Positions 41,201-48,917 of a DNA stretch of 64,000 nucleotides are shown piece by piece; the stretch's first letter is position 1; the number at the start of each line of letters is the position of its first letter. The stretch comes from Strongylocentrotus purpuratus (taxonomy: Eukaryota > Echinodermata > Echinoidea > Camarodonta > Strongylocentrotidae). The notes under the pieces were generated by a model, which did no database searches, was not told the DNA's origin, and saw only the letters and a program-made list of their open reading frames with translations. The stretch spans positions 23,768,879-23,832,878 of the forward strand of contig NW_022145599.1 of the NCBI RefSeq assembly GCF_000002235.5, in the 5' to 3' direction. Both the position numbers and the translations under genes were made by a program.

Positions 41201-44200
41201 TTGACCATGGACCCTGGTCAGACGATCTGTTCCCCCATGTATTCCGCATCTGCGCTATTCGACAACATCAATTGACGAGGGGATGGGGTGGGGGTGGGGA
41301 TGGGAGTGGACGTTTTATTTCAATAGCTACAATAAATTACAGACGAATATAAAATAAATACTTGCACAAGACCTCTGCCGATGATTGCAAGTGCGACAAC
41401 CCTTCTGGCAAAACATCACCAGCTTTTTTGTAGGAAAACTTCTCTCTCATTTACGTGAAATTGTCTCAACCTATGAGATAACGTACAACTTGTTCACGTT
41501 GAAACAAGTAAAAAAAAAAATTGAAACGAATTTCGGAAACTGATTGGTTGCTCGACTCACGACCTAATAATATATTTCCTTGAATAATTAATTCACTAAT
41601 CCTTCCGCGGTTGTAGGCCTTTAGCTCACGTTTCCAGTGCCACTTTGGGTTTTATCAGGTTTCTGATTTGTCATTATAAATTAATAGGTTCCGATTAGCT
41701 AATTAATACCCTTCATTTGGGGACTACTTGTAACCACAATTCCTGGAAATGACGTAAGTAGTTTCGGGTATATATTAAAATATATCTTTTTTATCCTTGA
41801 CAAACAAAGTTGATCTACTTGATCATTAACCTTTATTGATGAGTCTTTATCGCGGTAAGCCTACGACTGATTTATCACATGTGGTTATCATGCTGCTTTA
41901 CTGTTATGTTCTGAGTATTAAAGATAAACTCCAGTTCTGGTAATGCGATTGCATTGTGAAAGAAAAGGTGTGGAATGGATCAGAAACAGTTGATCATGTA
42001 GCATGTAAGTATTGGTGTGCACTGTAAGGTTCTGGAGTCATCAAATTCATAATAAATTTGGCCGAGTCTTGGTAAAGTAACAAGCACTGTACACAGAAAG
42101 CTATATATGGGACAAAACACATGGTGTCGGTGCTCGTTACTACCTTGATTTCCTTGTCATGATGCTCATTACTCAGCCAGTATACATTTTCTTCCAAAAT
42201 TGTTTGGCACATGTCATTTATTTGTAATCTTGAACATTCAGTGTAAGTTTCGTTTGATTCTGTGAGAATTTTTTTTTTTTTTTTTTTTTTACCAGAACTG
42301 GAGTTTATCTTTAAAGGTATACTGCACCATGATGGTAATATATTTATATTGGAATATCAAATTTATTTAATCATAACGGTTCTTACATGGTTTCGATTTA
42401 AAAGAACATATAGTATGAACGACGACCATGGGCGTGTCCATGTGTGTGTGTGACCAAAATCACCAAATAACTCCTTGGTGTGACGAGATGGACAATCTAG
42501 CTAGACCCTGACATATCATTTTAGACTACAAAATAGATTTGAAATGTTCTTTTCTTTACGTGTAAACACCCAAAATGGTGATTACAAGGTGCTTTAGCAA
42601 TATTTCCGGAAAGAAATTCGTGCATTCAATATGCAATTGCACATCTATTTTTCAAGTAGGCTAATACAAGATGTAGCTTTCAGGCGCTGACCATATGCAA
42701 CAACCTTATACAATATTCGTTATTAATCCTGCATATCTGAGATCAGAACACTATGTAGTATGTACTCAGTACCGATTGTAGTACGTTGATTTCGGGGTCT
42801 TTGAAGTAATTAAAGGGTCATTTATCTTTTGAAAGGCGTGATTTCTTCGAAGAATATCTAAACTGAGTACTCAATTAATTTGGATACAGACTAGAACAAT
42901 AATGTCAACGTCTTTACTATTGAATTCTCCCATTTATATTGGCTAAAACCAGAAACCACCTAGTTTCACTGTTCATGAGATGCTATTCCGATTTTAAGTG
43001 TCAGTAAAATATTAATGATATAGAATCAAAAAGGCTGATTATATTGCAGATAAGTATTTTGTATACTTTTAGGTTTTAGAGTAATCAAAACGAAAGAAAT
43101 TAGCTCAGTTTTGCTAAAGGTCAAATGCGCTGGACACAGAATATGTGTGGCATGAATTAAAGTGACTCGGTAACATTGTTGAAGGTTGATGAAAAAATTG
43201 CTTAATTTTTGTATAAAATGTTACTTACTATATTCCTTCTACTGTACTAACCCTTTGACATGCGAAAAATCCTGAATAAAATTCTCAAACCACGAAGATA
43301 TATATGGGTTTTTTTTAAGGCGTCGATGTATAACACCCTCTAACAGTGATTAACAGTAAATTCTCCCAACCATTTTTGAATTTTCCCAACCGTTTTTCCA
43401 TGAACAAAAGACATAAAACAGGCTATAAAAAATCTGTCAACACTTAAAATATGTCTGGAATGGAATGTAGAGCCATTTTATTGTTTTGTGACGATTTACA
43501 TTCACCTAAAATGTAATAAAATTGTAATAATATAGTAGGGAGAATTAAGGAATCGATCAGATCAGTTTTTCCCAATTTGTACCATGAATAATGGTCCGTT
43601 TTCACTCAAATTTTCAGATTATCTTTCATTGTACATCTGCCATTGAAGTCACTACCTGAGCACCACTATCTCTCATCTGAACAATGTTACCACGTCCCTT
43701 TAAAGTTGCGATCCACAATCTTTAGCTGTTACTTGCCATGTGAGGGCATTTGAGGAGCAATCTTTTTCAGGAGACATTTTTCCTATGATACTCTACCACA
43801 CTAAAATAAAAGGACGGAAAAGGTTCACAAATCATATTGGTCACCTTTCCCAGAGCTCAATATTCTCTTCAAGACTCGTTCAAAAATATTTTTAAATAAA
43901 TGAATAGTCTACTTACTTGCTTGAACATCCCCGCCATTTCACCAGATACTGCACCTTTCCCTAAAAAGAAAAAGGAAAACAGGCTGATTACTTTGTGTAC
44001 GTTACTCATCAATTTTGTGTATTATTTATCAGCAAAAGCAAAATATTCTTAAACATACCTTACAAGAGAATAAATTTATTGATATTTTTTGTTTAAACAT
44101 CTCGTTTTATGACTTTGCGTATACACATTTGTAACAACGCCCTCATATTCTGGATTTTATTATTTTATTATTTTATTTATCAGCCCTTGAGGCTTGAGTA

Positions 44201-46645
44201 AACAGATACCAAATATTGGGCATTTTCACTCAATGTTGTTTAAAACTTTTCCCAAAACAACAAGTATGCTCCTTTTAGACACTAGACAATATTGAATAAA
44301 ATTCTACCCATGGTAATTTCTAATCTCAAATTGTGAAGCCCTTTTAATAAGTGCAACTTTAATGAGATGTGTTTTTCCCCTGAAAATGAGTCAGCTTTTT
44401 TGTCAATGAATCCTCGGATATATATCTAGAGTGAGATGCAAACAAATATAAATGCAAAAACGGTTTATAAAATCCATACCCTGACGCTATCCAGTGTCTC
44501 AGGTTATAATAACAACAAACATAATAGTAATGATGAATCAGATGACGAAATGGACTATGATTGCGCCATTATGATGAAATCATAACCAGCGTCATCATGG
44601 CAGTCGTGTCATGGAAAAGCTTCGTCTAATTATTATAATAAGGTAGGTCTATCATATTCATACCCTTTGCATACGTGACGTCATTTCGATGACATGCATA
44701 TTGCCTTTATCAAGTCTGTGCTTGAAGCTATAGATGAGCCATAATTATGTCAGTAATTCAATATGATTTTGGACTATTCATTTCGGAATTCAGATAACGT
44801 TGCCACTATCACATTGTGCGTCAAGCACGGGGTCAAAGACCGCTTCATGAGTGGCTGACGTAGCCCTACGTCAGTAAAACGATGCATCGTGCTTGGTGCA
44901 ACGGGTATAATACCCTTTGATACCCGTATGGGCAGAGCCTGTCGCCCTGGTCATAAGAATATCATAACTATTTAAAACTCAATTTTAGTAGTGTATTATT
45001 GAAAGAAAATACATTAACCGATAACGTTTTCTATCATATCTATCGGATTTGCTCATTTAATAGCTCATTGAGAATAACAATTACTTTAACCCCACGTCAA
45101 AGTTTCATAAATTTATTCAATGAACCGGTACACTGCTGGTCCATGAGTTGCTCAAAGCCCCAAAGCAATATCCGCTTTGTATTGACTATTTTTCTCCCGT
45201 AACGTGTAGTTACACTACTTCCCTATATTCTTCTATCTCATGTATTGTCTGATGCGGTTACAAAATACTCTAATGGGATTTAAAACATTTCTCAGAACTA
45301 CCCTGGAGTTCTGGCCAAACTTCTCTTGACTTCACAATCCTATTATTTTGATTGGGGCTGCTGTCGCTATTATAACACCATTAGTGTTGACATGGAAACA
45401 GGTCAGAAACTATAAATTAGTGCGTGGGAGAGTTGCATGGTCACAAAGATACAAAAGTAATATTTCCCCACTAATGATTGTTGAACGTGGGCTAAGCTCA
45501 GATCAACTGAACAACTGTGTACAATGGTATCTCCTCTTCTAACAATCAATTTTAACTTGAAAAGTAATTCGCTGCTGATTTATTATCTATTCAACCCTTC
45601 CGAGTAAAATTAATTGATTGTAGTTGCTAACAAGGGCTAGGTAGTAGGTATCGATTACAATGTTTAGATATTTTATTTAGTTTCAGTATGAGAATGTTTC
45701 GCTTTTCCATTCAGGTGAAACGTGACTCTTCCTGTCTACATTCTGCAACTCACGATTTTATGACAAAGATGTTACATATGCTTACCAGTACTTTAGTTTT
45801 GTTTGATTTATAATTATTTTTCATCTCTAACACTAGATCGGTTTATTGTCGTAGTAACTGACTTTCTTTTTTCACCGATCTGGACAAATAAGTTGTATTA
45901 TTATTAGGAAAGTACACTATTTAAATTGTTTTAATTAAAGGATCAAAATGCGAAGCATAAGTTACCAAACGCAGGAGGTACGATTTGACAGGACGGATTA
46001 CTCGTGCAGTGTGCGAAGTCCTTTAATTAATCCATGCGAACTCGATCAACCAAACCATTATCATTCACCGCAGAGTACATAACATCCTCGGTCTAAGCCT
46101 GATCTCTATAACACTACAAAATGGCTCTTGACACCTCAGCATAGCCGCAGGGTAAATAAAAGATGTATCCTATACCCGAGTTTGAATAGTGACGAACTTA
46201 GGTCTTCCCCCTCTTCATCGACCCCCTCAACCCTCTTCCGCTCTCTCTCTCTCTCTCTCTCTCTCTATACATATATTTTCCCCTTCGCCATTTTAAGCAT
46301 AAACATCAAATATAGCGCACATACCTCAGGCCTCAAACTTAAAAGTTAGTGACTGATAAACCATGATCCCTGAAGCGTGACGAGCTAAAACAATTATAAA
46401 AAACGAACAAATCATTATTATGATCATGGAGTAGGACCATGTTATGATGCACACATTCAGTCACCACCCAACGAACACCCTTGCTATTCTTTCCCGAACG
46501 TGCCAATCTGTCACCTGAGATGATGCGAAAACACCAACTAGTAACCGCCATCTCGAATATAGAATTCAAACCATATCAAAATACTCACCCCTCTTATCCG
46601 CCTCTTCTTGATACAATCAGCTGTGAAAATCTGATCAGCCTCCAT
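10329..46645 (-). CDS. CBX: Polycomb-group chromobox protein (CBX2/4/6/7/8 class), five coding exons
   Basis: Seen: joining exons 46645-46589, 43960-43917, 32748-32683, 23584-23524 and 11051-10329 gives one 316-residue frame with GT-AG introns in phases 0, 2, 2 and 0. The order is chromodomain (about residues 6-56, with LVKW and NTWEPE..ILDP motifs), AT-hook-like RKGRPGRKP (62-70), a polar Ser/Thr-Pro linker (about 198-250), and a C-terminal Pc box (about 272-298, VTVTDVTVGNVTVAIRE then GFFRE). Known: this architecture belongs to the CBX subunits of canonical PRC1, nuclear proteins that read H3K27me3 through the chromodomain and bind RING1 through the Pc box to keep genes silent. The length fits the family (human CBX7 is about 250 residues, fly Pc about 390). 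HP1-type CBX1/3/5 are excluded by the Pc box and the lack of a chromoshadow domain. The start has G at -3 and G at +4. Odd: cysteines replace the third cage aromatic and the following conserved Tyr. Which vertebrate paralogue it matches best cannot be settled here. Confidence 0.93.
13257..13269. repeat. Poly-G tract
   Basis: An uninterrupted run of G on the plus strand inside intron 4. Such tracts are frequent in this window. Confidence 0.8.
14693..15063. repeat. Block bracketed by poly-C and poly-G tracts
   Basis: A 20-base C run (14693-14712) and a 12-base G run (15052-15063) lie 340 bases apart. Each is flanked by CTTAGTCC/GGGACTTAGTC-like words in roughly inverted order. The interior has repeated TAAATTCGGAA and CACCCC words. 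It may be a decayed inverted-repeat element; confidence in that is low. Confidence 0.35.
15608..15689. repeat. Array of three small GAAA-loop hairpins
   Basis: Three inverted repeats, AGTCCTGAAAAGGACT (15608), AGTCCAGAAAAGGACT (15650) and AGTCTTGAAAAAGACT (15674), each fold as a 5-6 bp stem with a GAAA loop. Each is followed by (C/G)TTGGTA or GTTAGTTA, and two by ATCTTTC. The stem differs between copies in a base-pair-preserving way. Confidence 0.6.
16525..16810. repeat. CT-rich low-complexity block
   Basis: Imperfect pyrimidine-rich sequence on the plus strand, ending in (CTCT)n. Open frames over it are Ser/Leu/Pro-rich artefacts. Confidence 0.85.
18721..18926 (+). mobile_element. LINE 3' end (RT C-terminus and tail), 5'-truncated
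   Basis: The frame ending at TGA 18818-18820 reads STPSLNVFKSKLKTYLFN, the conserved end of many non-LTR retrotransposon reverse-transcriptase ORFs (..SL..FK..LKT.LF). The 3' UTR continues to AGCTGCGCTATATAAATT and an (ATT)n tail, as expected for CR1/L2-like LINEs. Only the last tens of codons remain. Confidence 0.7.
21103..21150 (+). repeat. Short dispersed repeat (copy at 24391)
   Basis: GTGGTCTTTGTAGACAG followed by TTCCTTTAGTACATG occurs here and at 24391-24426 in the same orientation. At the second site a further partial repeat (CTTTGTAGACAGGGTTC) follows. The family is unknown. Confidence 0.5.
22010..22310 (+). mobile_element. LINE 3' fragment with RT C-terminus
   Basis: From about 22016 to the TAA at 22160-22162 the frame reads YGDRAFSSIAPRLWNSLP, then SSIREIDILDHFKASLKTHIF. 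This is the standard C-terminal end of non-LTR retrotransposon ORF2 (APRLWNSLP..IR....FK..LKTH.F). A 3' UTR of about 150 bases follows. It is strongly 5'-truncated. The longer frame over it in another phase is a shadow. Confidence 0.82.
22789..22858. repeat. Facing poly-C and poly-G tracts
   Basis: A C run (about 22789-22799) and a G run (about 22847-22859) are about 50 bases apart and complementary, so this stretch could form a hairpin. Overlapping 100-codon minus-strand frames are driven by these tracts. Confidence 0.6.
23524..23584 (-). CDS. CBX: CBX exon 4: AT-hook-like basic motif
   Basis: A 61-base exon lies between ttgttttgcag and gtaagc. It completes Arg56 and encodes 20 residues containing EEYRKGRPGRKPTLLKIK. 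The RKGRPGRKP core resembles an AT hook (centre GRP with flanking Arg/Lys) and sits directly after the chromodomain. That is where CBX2 carries RGRPRK and where other CBX proteins carry a basic AT-hook-like patch. Known role of such motifs: minor-groove DNA contact that helps anchor PRC1. The rest of this open frame outside the splice sites is intron read-through. Confidence 0.9.
26726..26793 (+). mobile_element. LINE/SINE 3' tail fragment
   Basis: Contains TTGTAAAGCGCTTAGAGACA, then TTAAGCGCGATATAAACATT and an (ATT)n tail. The same tail is present at 29166-29232, and a shorter form closes the copy at 18.9 kb. Confidence 0.65.
29166..29232 (+). mobile_element. LINE/SINE 3' tail fragment
   Basis: Nearly identical to the fragment at 26726-26793: TTTGTAAAGCGCTTAGAGAC, GATAAGCGCTATATAAAAGC and a short (ATT)n tail. 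No coding part is left. Confidence 0.65.
32205..32291. repeat. CT/CA compound microsatellite
   Basis: A (CT)n block is directly followed by (CA)n. Repeat-encoded frames on both strands are artefacts. Confidence 0.95.
32683..32748 (-). CDS. CBX: CBX exon 3: end of chromodomain
   Basis: This 66-base exon is bounded by ttgttttacag and gtaagt. It encodes the last base of Lys34, then CNTWEPEDNILDPSLVLDFEE, then two bases of Arg56. WEPE..ILDP is the most diagnostic stretch of the chromodomain, followed by the C-terminal helix. Two departures from the family are visible. Cys35 stands where KY(N/S)TWEPE normally has Tyr, and Ser48 stands where ILDPR normally has Arg. Both exon junctions keep the reading frame open. 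Confidence 0.95.
33715..33935 (+). repeat. Dispersed repeat family C, copy 1
   Basis: Shares the order of words ATTTGAAGAGGCA, CCTTTTCAGG, ATGATATTCTTCCACACTAC and CCCAGAACTCAA with diverged copies at 37.07-37.33, 43.72-43.89 and 54.20-54.43 kb. Copies are too diverged to place the ends. No coding potential was recognised. Confidence 0.55.
35781..36020. mobile_element. Long inverted repeat, possibly Penelope-related
   Basis: Arms of about 80-100 bases face each other. Left TCGAAAATAATATCGCTAGT and ATGTATGGTCAACAA match the reverse complement of the right arm. The centre holds, on the minus strand, CTGACGAAGTGTTGC and AGCAACGCACGAAACG. The words CTGANGA and CGAAAC resemble the conserved boxes of hammerhead motifs carried by Penelope-like retroelements. 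Just outside, at about 36033-36055, lies CTGACGTATGAACGAAACGT. The family assignment is inference. Confidence 0.5.
36477..36983 (+). mobile_element. TTAA-flanked MITE family D, left copy
   Basis: Starts at TTAA (36473-36476) with AGGTACTATGTCCCATTTGC. Its far end (GGCCTGCAAATGAAACG, then TTTAAATTAA) is degenerate. The interior matches 38322-38605 over about 250 bases, including ATCAATAACCCACTTCTTGT and GGTCTGAAAATCAGACTATT. Confidence 0.7.
37070..37330 (+). repeat. Dispersed repeat family C, copy 2
   Basis: Diverged copy of the family at 33.7 kb, closest to the copy at 54.2 kb (shared AATCTTGCTGAAAATC, TCATGCAC, TTTCAGCT and TTTTCAGA words). It lies between the two family D pieces. Confidence 0.5.
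38322..38605 (+). mobile_element. TTAA-flanked MITE family D, right copy (left part missing)
   Basis: Ends with TGCAAATGGGACATAGTACC then T and a TTAA (38606-38609), an exact inverted match of the left terminus at 36477. It lacks the first roughly 230 bases of the family. Confidence 0.7.
41922..42310. mobile_element. TTAA-flanked MITE family E with perfect 22-bp TIRs (389 bp)
   Basis: The left end AGATAAACTCCAGTTCTGGT (plus AA) is an exact reverse complement of the right end, which finishes GAACTGGAGTTTATCT. TTAA flanks both sides (41918-41921, 42311-42314). It includes a 24-base T run near 42268-42291. A second copy starts at 63742. Perfect TIRs suggest recent movement. There is no transposase. 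Confidence 0.92.
43161..43699. mobile_element. TTAA-flanked MITE family F (539 bp)
   Basis: The left TIR AGTGACTCGGTAACATTGTT matches the reverse complement of the right end, AGGGACGTGGTAACATTGTT. TTAA lies at 43157-43160 and 43700-43703. The termini resemble family A (AGGGATCCGGTAAC), so the families probably share a transposase source. It sits about 200 bases from exon 2 on the 3' side of intron 1's acceptor, inside intron 2. Confidence 0.88.
43720..43885 (+). repeat. Dispersed repeat family C, copy 3
   Basis: Contains GAGGGCATTTGAGGAGCAAT, TTTTTCAGGAGACATTTTTC and CCCAGAGCTCAATATTCTC in the order seen in the other copies. It ends about 30 bases from exon 2. Confidence 0.55.
43917..43960 (-). 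CDS. CBX: CBX exon 2: chromodomain core, with unusual Cys31
   Basis: This 44-base exon follows a strong pyrimidine tract ending in tttttag and precedes the donor gtaagt. It encodes GKVQYLVKWRGCSS plus two bases of a Lys codon. Trp28 in LVKW is the second cage aromatic. The family sequence continues KGW, but here the codon is TGT (positions 43927-43925), giving Cys31 where every CBX I recall has an aromatic residue. The short exon size and the phase-2 end agree with what I recall of vertebrate CBX gene structure, which supports common descent of the intron positions. Confidence 0.92.
44817..44901. repeat. Palindromic element with TGACGTAG core
   Basis: CTGACGTAGCCCTACGTCAG is a perfect inverted repeat around GC, with outer inverted words CAAGCACG/CGTGCTTG. 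A related sequence in opposite orientation lies at about 58795-58850. It could be a small foldback element. Confidence 0.5.
46242..46266. repeat. CT microsatellite
   Basis: Pure (CT)n in intron 1, 320 bases from exon 1. Confidence 0.9.
46589..46645 (-). CDS. CBX: CBX exon 1: start codon and N-terminal edge of chromodomain
   Basis: The 57 bases encode MEADQIFTADCIKKRRIRG, followed by the donor gtgagt. The frame matches the FAAECIxxKRxRKG strand that opens Polycomb chromodomains. Phe7 is in the position of the first aromatic cage residue (Phe11 of human CBX7, Tyr26 of fly Pc). The lead before the chromodomain is very short, as in vertebrate CBX proteins and unlike the longer fly Pc N-terminus. 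No in-frame upstream ATG is needed. The exon is phase 0 at its 3' end and joins directly to GGA (Gly) of exon 2. Confidence 0.88.
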
Positions 46646-47355
46646 TTCGTTTGAGGAGAAAATGCGATGCTACCACCAGATGATATAAAGGATGAGAAGA
46701 ATGAGTTATTCCAAGTTTAAAATCCAATATTCATCAAGTCTGATAGAGATATGATTGAAGAGATGATCAGACGTCAGGACACGATTAATATATTCCAACA
46801 GTTATAAAATCCAGGTAGAGCGAAGATGAGATGGAGAGGTGAGATGTATTTATTGATCCGAGGGACGTCGGAAAATTCAGCAGATGAAAAGATCTAGAAA
46901 GTTCTCCTTCCACGAGTCGGAAACACCGCCACCTCGGCTCAGGGTTTGGTAATTGCTCAGTCCCCGACGAGTTTTTCTTTTTTACACGAATTGTCTGCTC
47001 AGCTAGACGATCACAGACTGTTTGAAGTGTAACGGCCGAGTGAGTGCTGATAAAAACAGCGCGGTTTGCAGCTAAATGCAATCGTTGTGTCTGGCACGCC
47101 TTCTAATAGCCAACCCGAAGCCAGCTAGCTCGCAGCCACTGTTTTTCCTGTGTGCGCACCAACTATGTGCGAAACCCTTTGCAGTTCATTGACACACACA
47201 AACACGTGCGATACACACACACGCACACAAAGCAACGCACTAAGAAAAACCCGCACACTTTGCTAGCACACCTCGCTGAACTGCCGGTAAAGCTGATCTT
47301 CTTGTGCGAGAAACGTACCGTCTGTTCCCGAACCCTCAGCTGCTTCTGAATAATG
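46646..47355 (-). other. Predicted 5' UTR of the CBX gene
   Basis: This is the region between the predicted transcription start (about 30 bases below the TATA-like box) and the ATG. It is less AT-rich than the introns and contains a CA-rich stretch near 47.19-47.24 kb. A 98-codon open frame on the same strand (47081-46785) would be an upstream ORF if the whole region is transcribed. It has no recognisable domain. A 5' UTR intron cannot be excluded. Confidence 0.45.
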
Positions 47356-47380
47356 AAGTAAACATTCAGCGAGGTCAGGT

Positions 47381-47468
47381 TATTATATACCCCTCATAAT
47401 GCATCGCTCCGAGTGACGTCACGCTTTTTGGGAGTGTTTACTATTAAATAGTGACGTCATTTGCAAAT
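47381..47468 (-). promoter_or_regulatory. Candidate CBX core promoter: TATA-like box, two CREs, octamer-like site
   Basis: Reading toward the gene, ATTTGCAAAT (47468-47459) overlaps a perfect palindromic TGACGTCA (47459-47452). A second TGACGTCA follows at 47421-47414, then TATATAA at 47389-47383. Known: TGACGTCA is the full cAMP-response element bound by CREB/ATF bZIP factors, and the A/T-rich palindrome resembles POU/octamer sites. The order and spacing (CREs 25-70 bases above the TATA box) look like a compact promoter. Its position, 0.74 kb above the ATG, supports assignment to CBX. Confidence 0.5.
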
Positions 47469-47469
47469 A

Positions 47470-48566
47470 GGATGGCCCTACAGTGACGGGAATCGGTTCC
47501 TGATAGAGACAAGTATCTTATGGTGACCCTAAAATACATAAACTACTAGCTAGAATTACCTGATTTGAGATTTTAAAAAATACATGTATAGTTTATTATA
47601 CTATACTATGATGATCCTGTCATCAACATGCACTGCTACCGATGTAATATGGTAGCAATAATGAAAAATGACGGATGTTGCTATAAATAGATATGGTACG
47701 AGTCAATGACTAAGAACATGCAGTAACAAGATGAAATAATTGGCCAATAGTGGGTAATGTTATTCTCATATCACACGGACAATAACACCCTAATTCGTAA
47801 TTATTCAAGCCCCGATGAAGTTCAACTATAGTACGCCTATTGTAAAATATAGCCAATTCGTGGCAAGCGAAACACTGATGTTTAATTTCCCTTTTCAATT
47901 CGGTCCTAAACTTCCTACTTTTCTGTTATTTCTCCGTGACTGTTTTTCACATGGCCCTTTTTTCTGGCTATAAAATTTGTGTTCATCTGAGGGGGAAAAT
48001 CCCCAGATGAAAGGCACAACAAAGAGGCCTTTCCTTTTAAAAAAATACAAGTGCTCAAATACGATGAATCATTTATAAAATGGTACAATATTGGCTATAT
48101 AACAATTAAATATTAATATTATTATTATATGTTGAATATTATTTTATTGAAGGTACCAATATATTTTCCATCCAAAGTGAATAATGCAACCAAAAAAGTC
48201 CAGTTGAAATGCTTCTCTCAAAGAATTCTGTTGTCGATAATTTGAGCATTATTCTCTAAGTACATTAAAAATGCCCTCGGAAAACGAAGAATAAAAAGTT
48301 TAAGACTGGCTTGCAATAATTTGAAGGTTGGTGTATGCCTATTTTAACCATTTTCATTATACTTGACACTACAAATATGAAAGTACTTTCACTGATTTTT
48401 AAAATATAGTATGTTCTGGTGTGTTACTGTTATAATAATGGGCTTGTTTCCCCATTCCTATTTCTGATATAAAATGGAGTGACGGGGTTGGAGTATGTTA
48501 TCACTTACTAAATCAAAATCACTGGACTACTATCACGAATTAATTTAACAAGGCAGGAAAGACTTT
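47470..48566. other. Upstream intergenic sequence, nothing recognised
   Basis: AT-rich DNA beyond the candidate promoter, with short (ATT)n stretches near 48105-48130. No exon or RNA gene was seen. Confidence 0.4.
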
Positions 48567-48917
48567 TCCTCTTTGCCCTTAATGAAGTGTTTATTCAATA
48601 TTTATTAATTACATAATTTCACAAACCATTTAGCAAAACAATGGAACATCAATAATACACATAATATTTTTTTTAGATATAACTAAGTAAATTTGCAGGG
48701 AATTTCAGGAAAGACTTTTCTCTGAAGAAAAAAAAAATCATATAGGCCTACCTGTTACGTTGAAAGTAATGGGTTTGTCCTCTTTGCCCTTAATGAAGTG
48801 TTTATTCAATATTTATTAATTACATAATTTCACAAACCATTTAGCAAAACAATGGAACATCAATAATACACATAATATTTTTTTAGATATAACTAAGTAA
48901 ATTTGCAGGGAATTTCA
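48567..48917. repeat. Recent direct duplication of a 140-bp segment
   Basis: Positions 48567-48707 and 48778-48917 are identical apart from one T in a T run. They are separated by 70 bases that contain AGGAAAGACTTTTC, a word also found just before the first copy. Near-identity in non-coding DNA means the event is recent. Confidence 0.92.

Larger units (their letters stand above)
32749..43916 (-). other. CBX intron 2 (11.2 kb)
   Basis: Phase-2 intron from gtaagt to gttttacag that splits the chromodomain. It is rich in repeats: TTAA-flanked MITEs at 36477-38605, 41922-42310 and 43161-43699, a long inverted repeat at 35781-36020, and copies of a further dispersed repeat at 33.7, 37.1 and 43.7 kb. 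Pure G or C tracts lie at 33453, 34496, 35199 and 36461. The stretches 34.6-35.7 and 38.6-41.9 kb show nothing I can name. Confidence 0.8.
43961..46588 (-). other. CBX intron 1 (2.6 kb)
   Basis: Phase-0 intron from gtgagt to tttttag. It holds a CT microsatellite near 46242-46266, a palindromic TGACGTAG element (44817-44901) and a lone TGACGTCA at 44676-44683. I see no coding exon on either strand. Confidence 0.8.
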
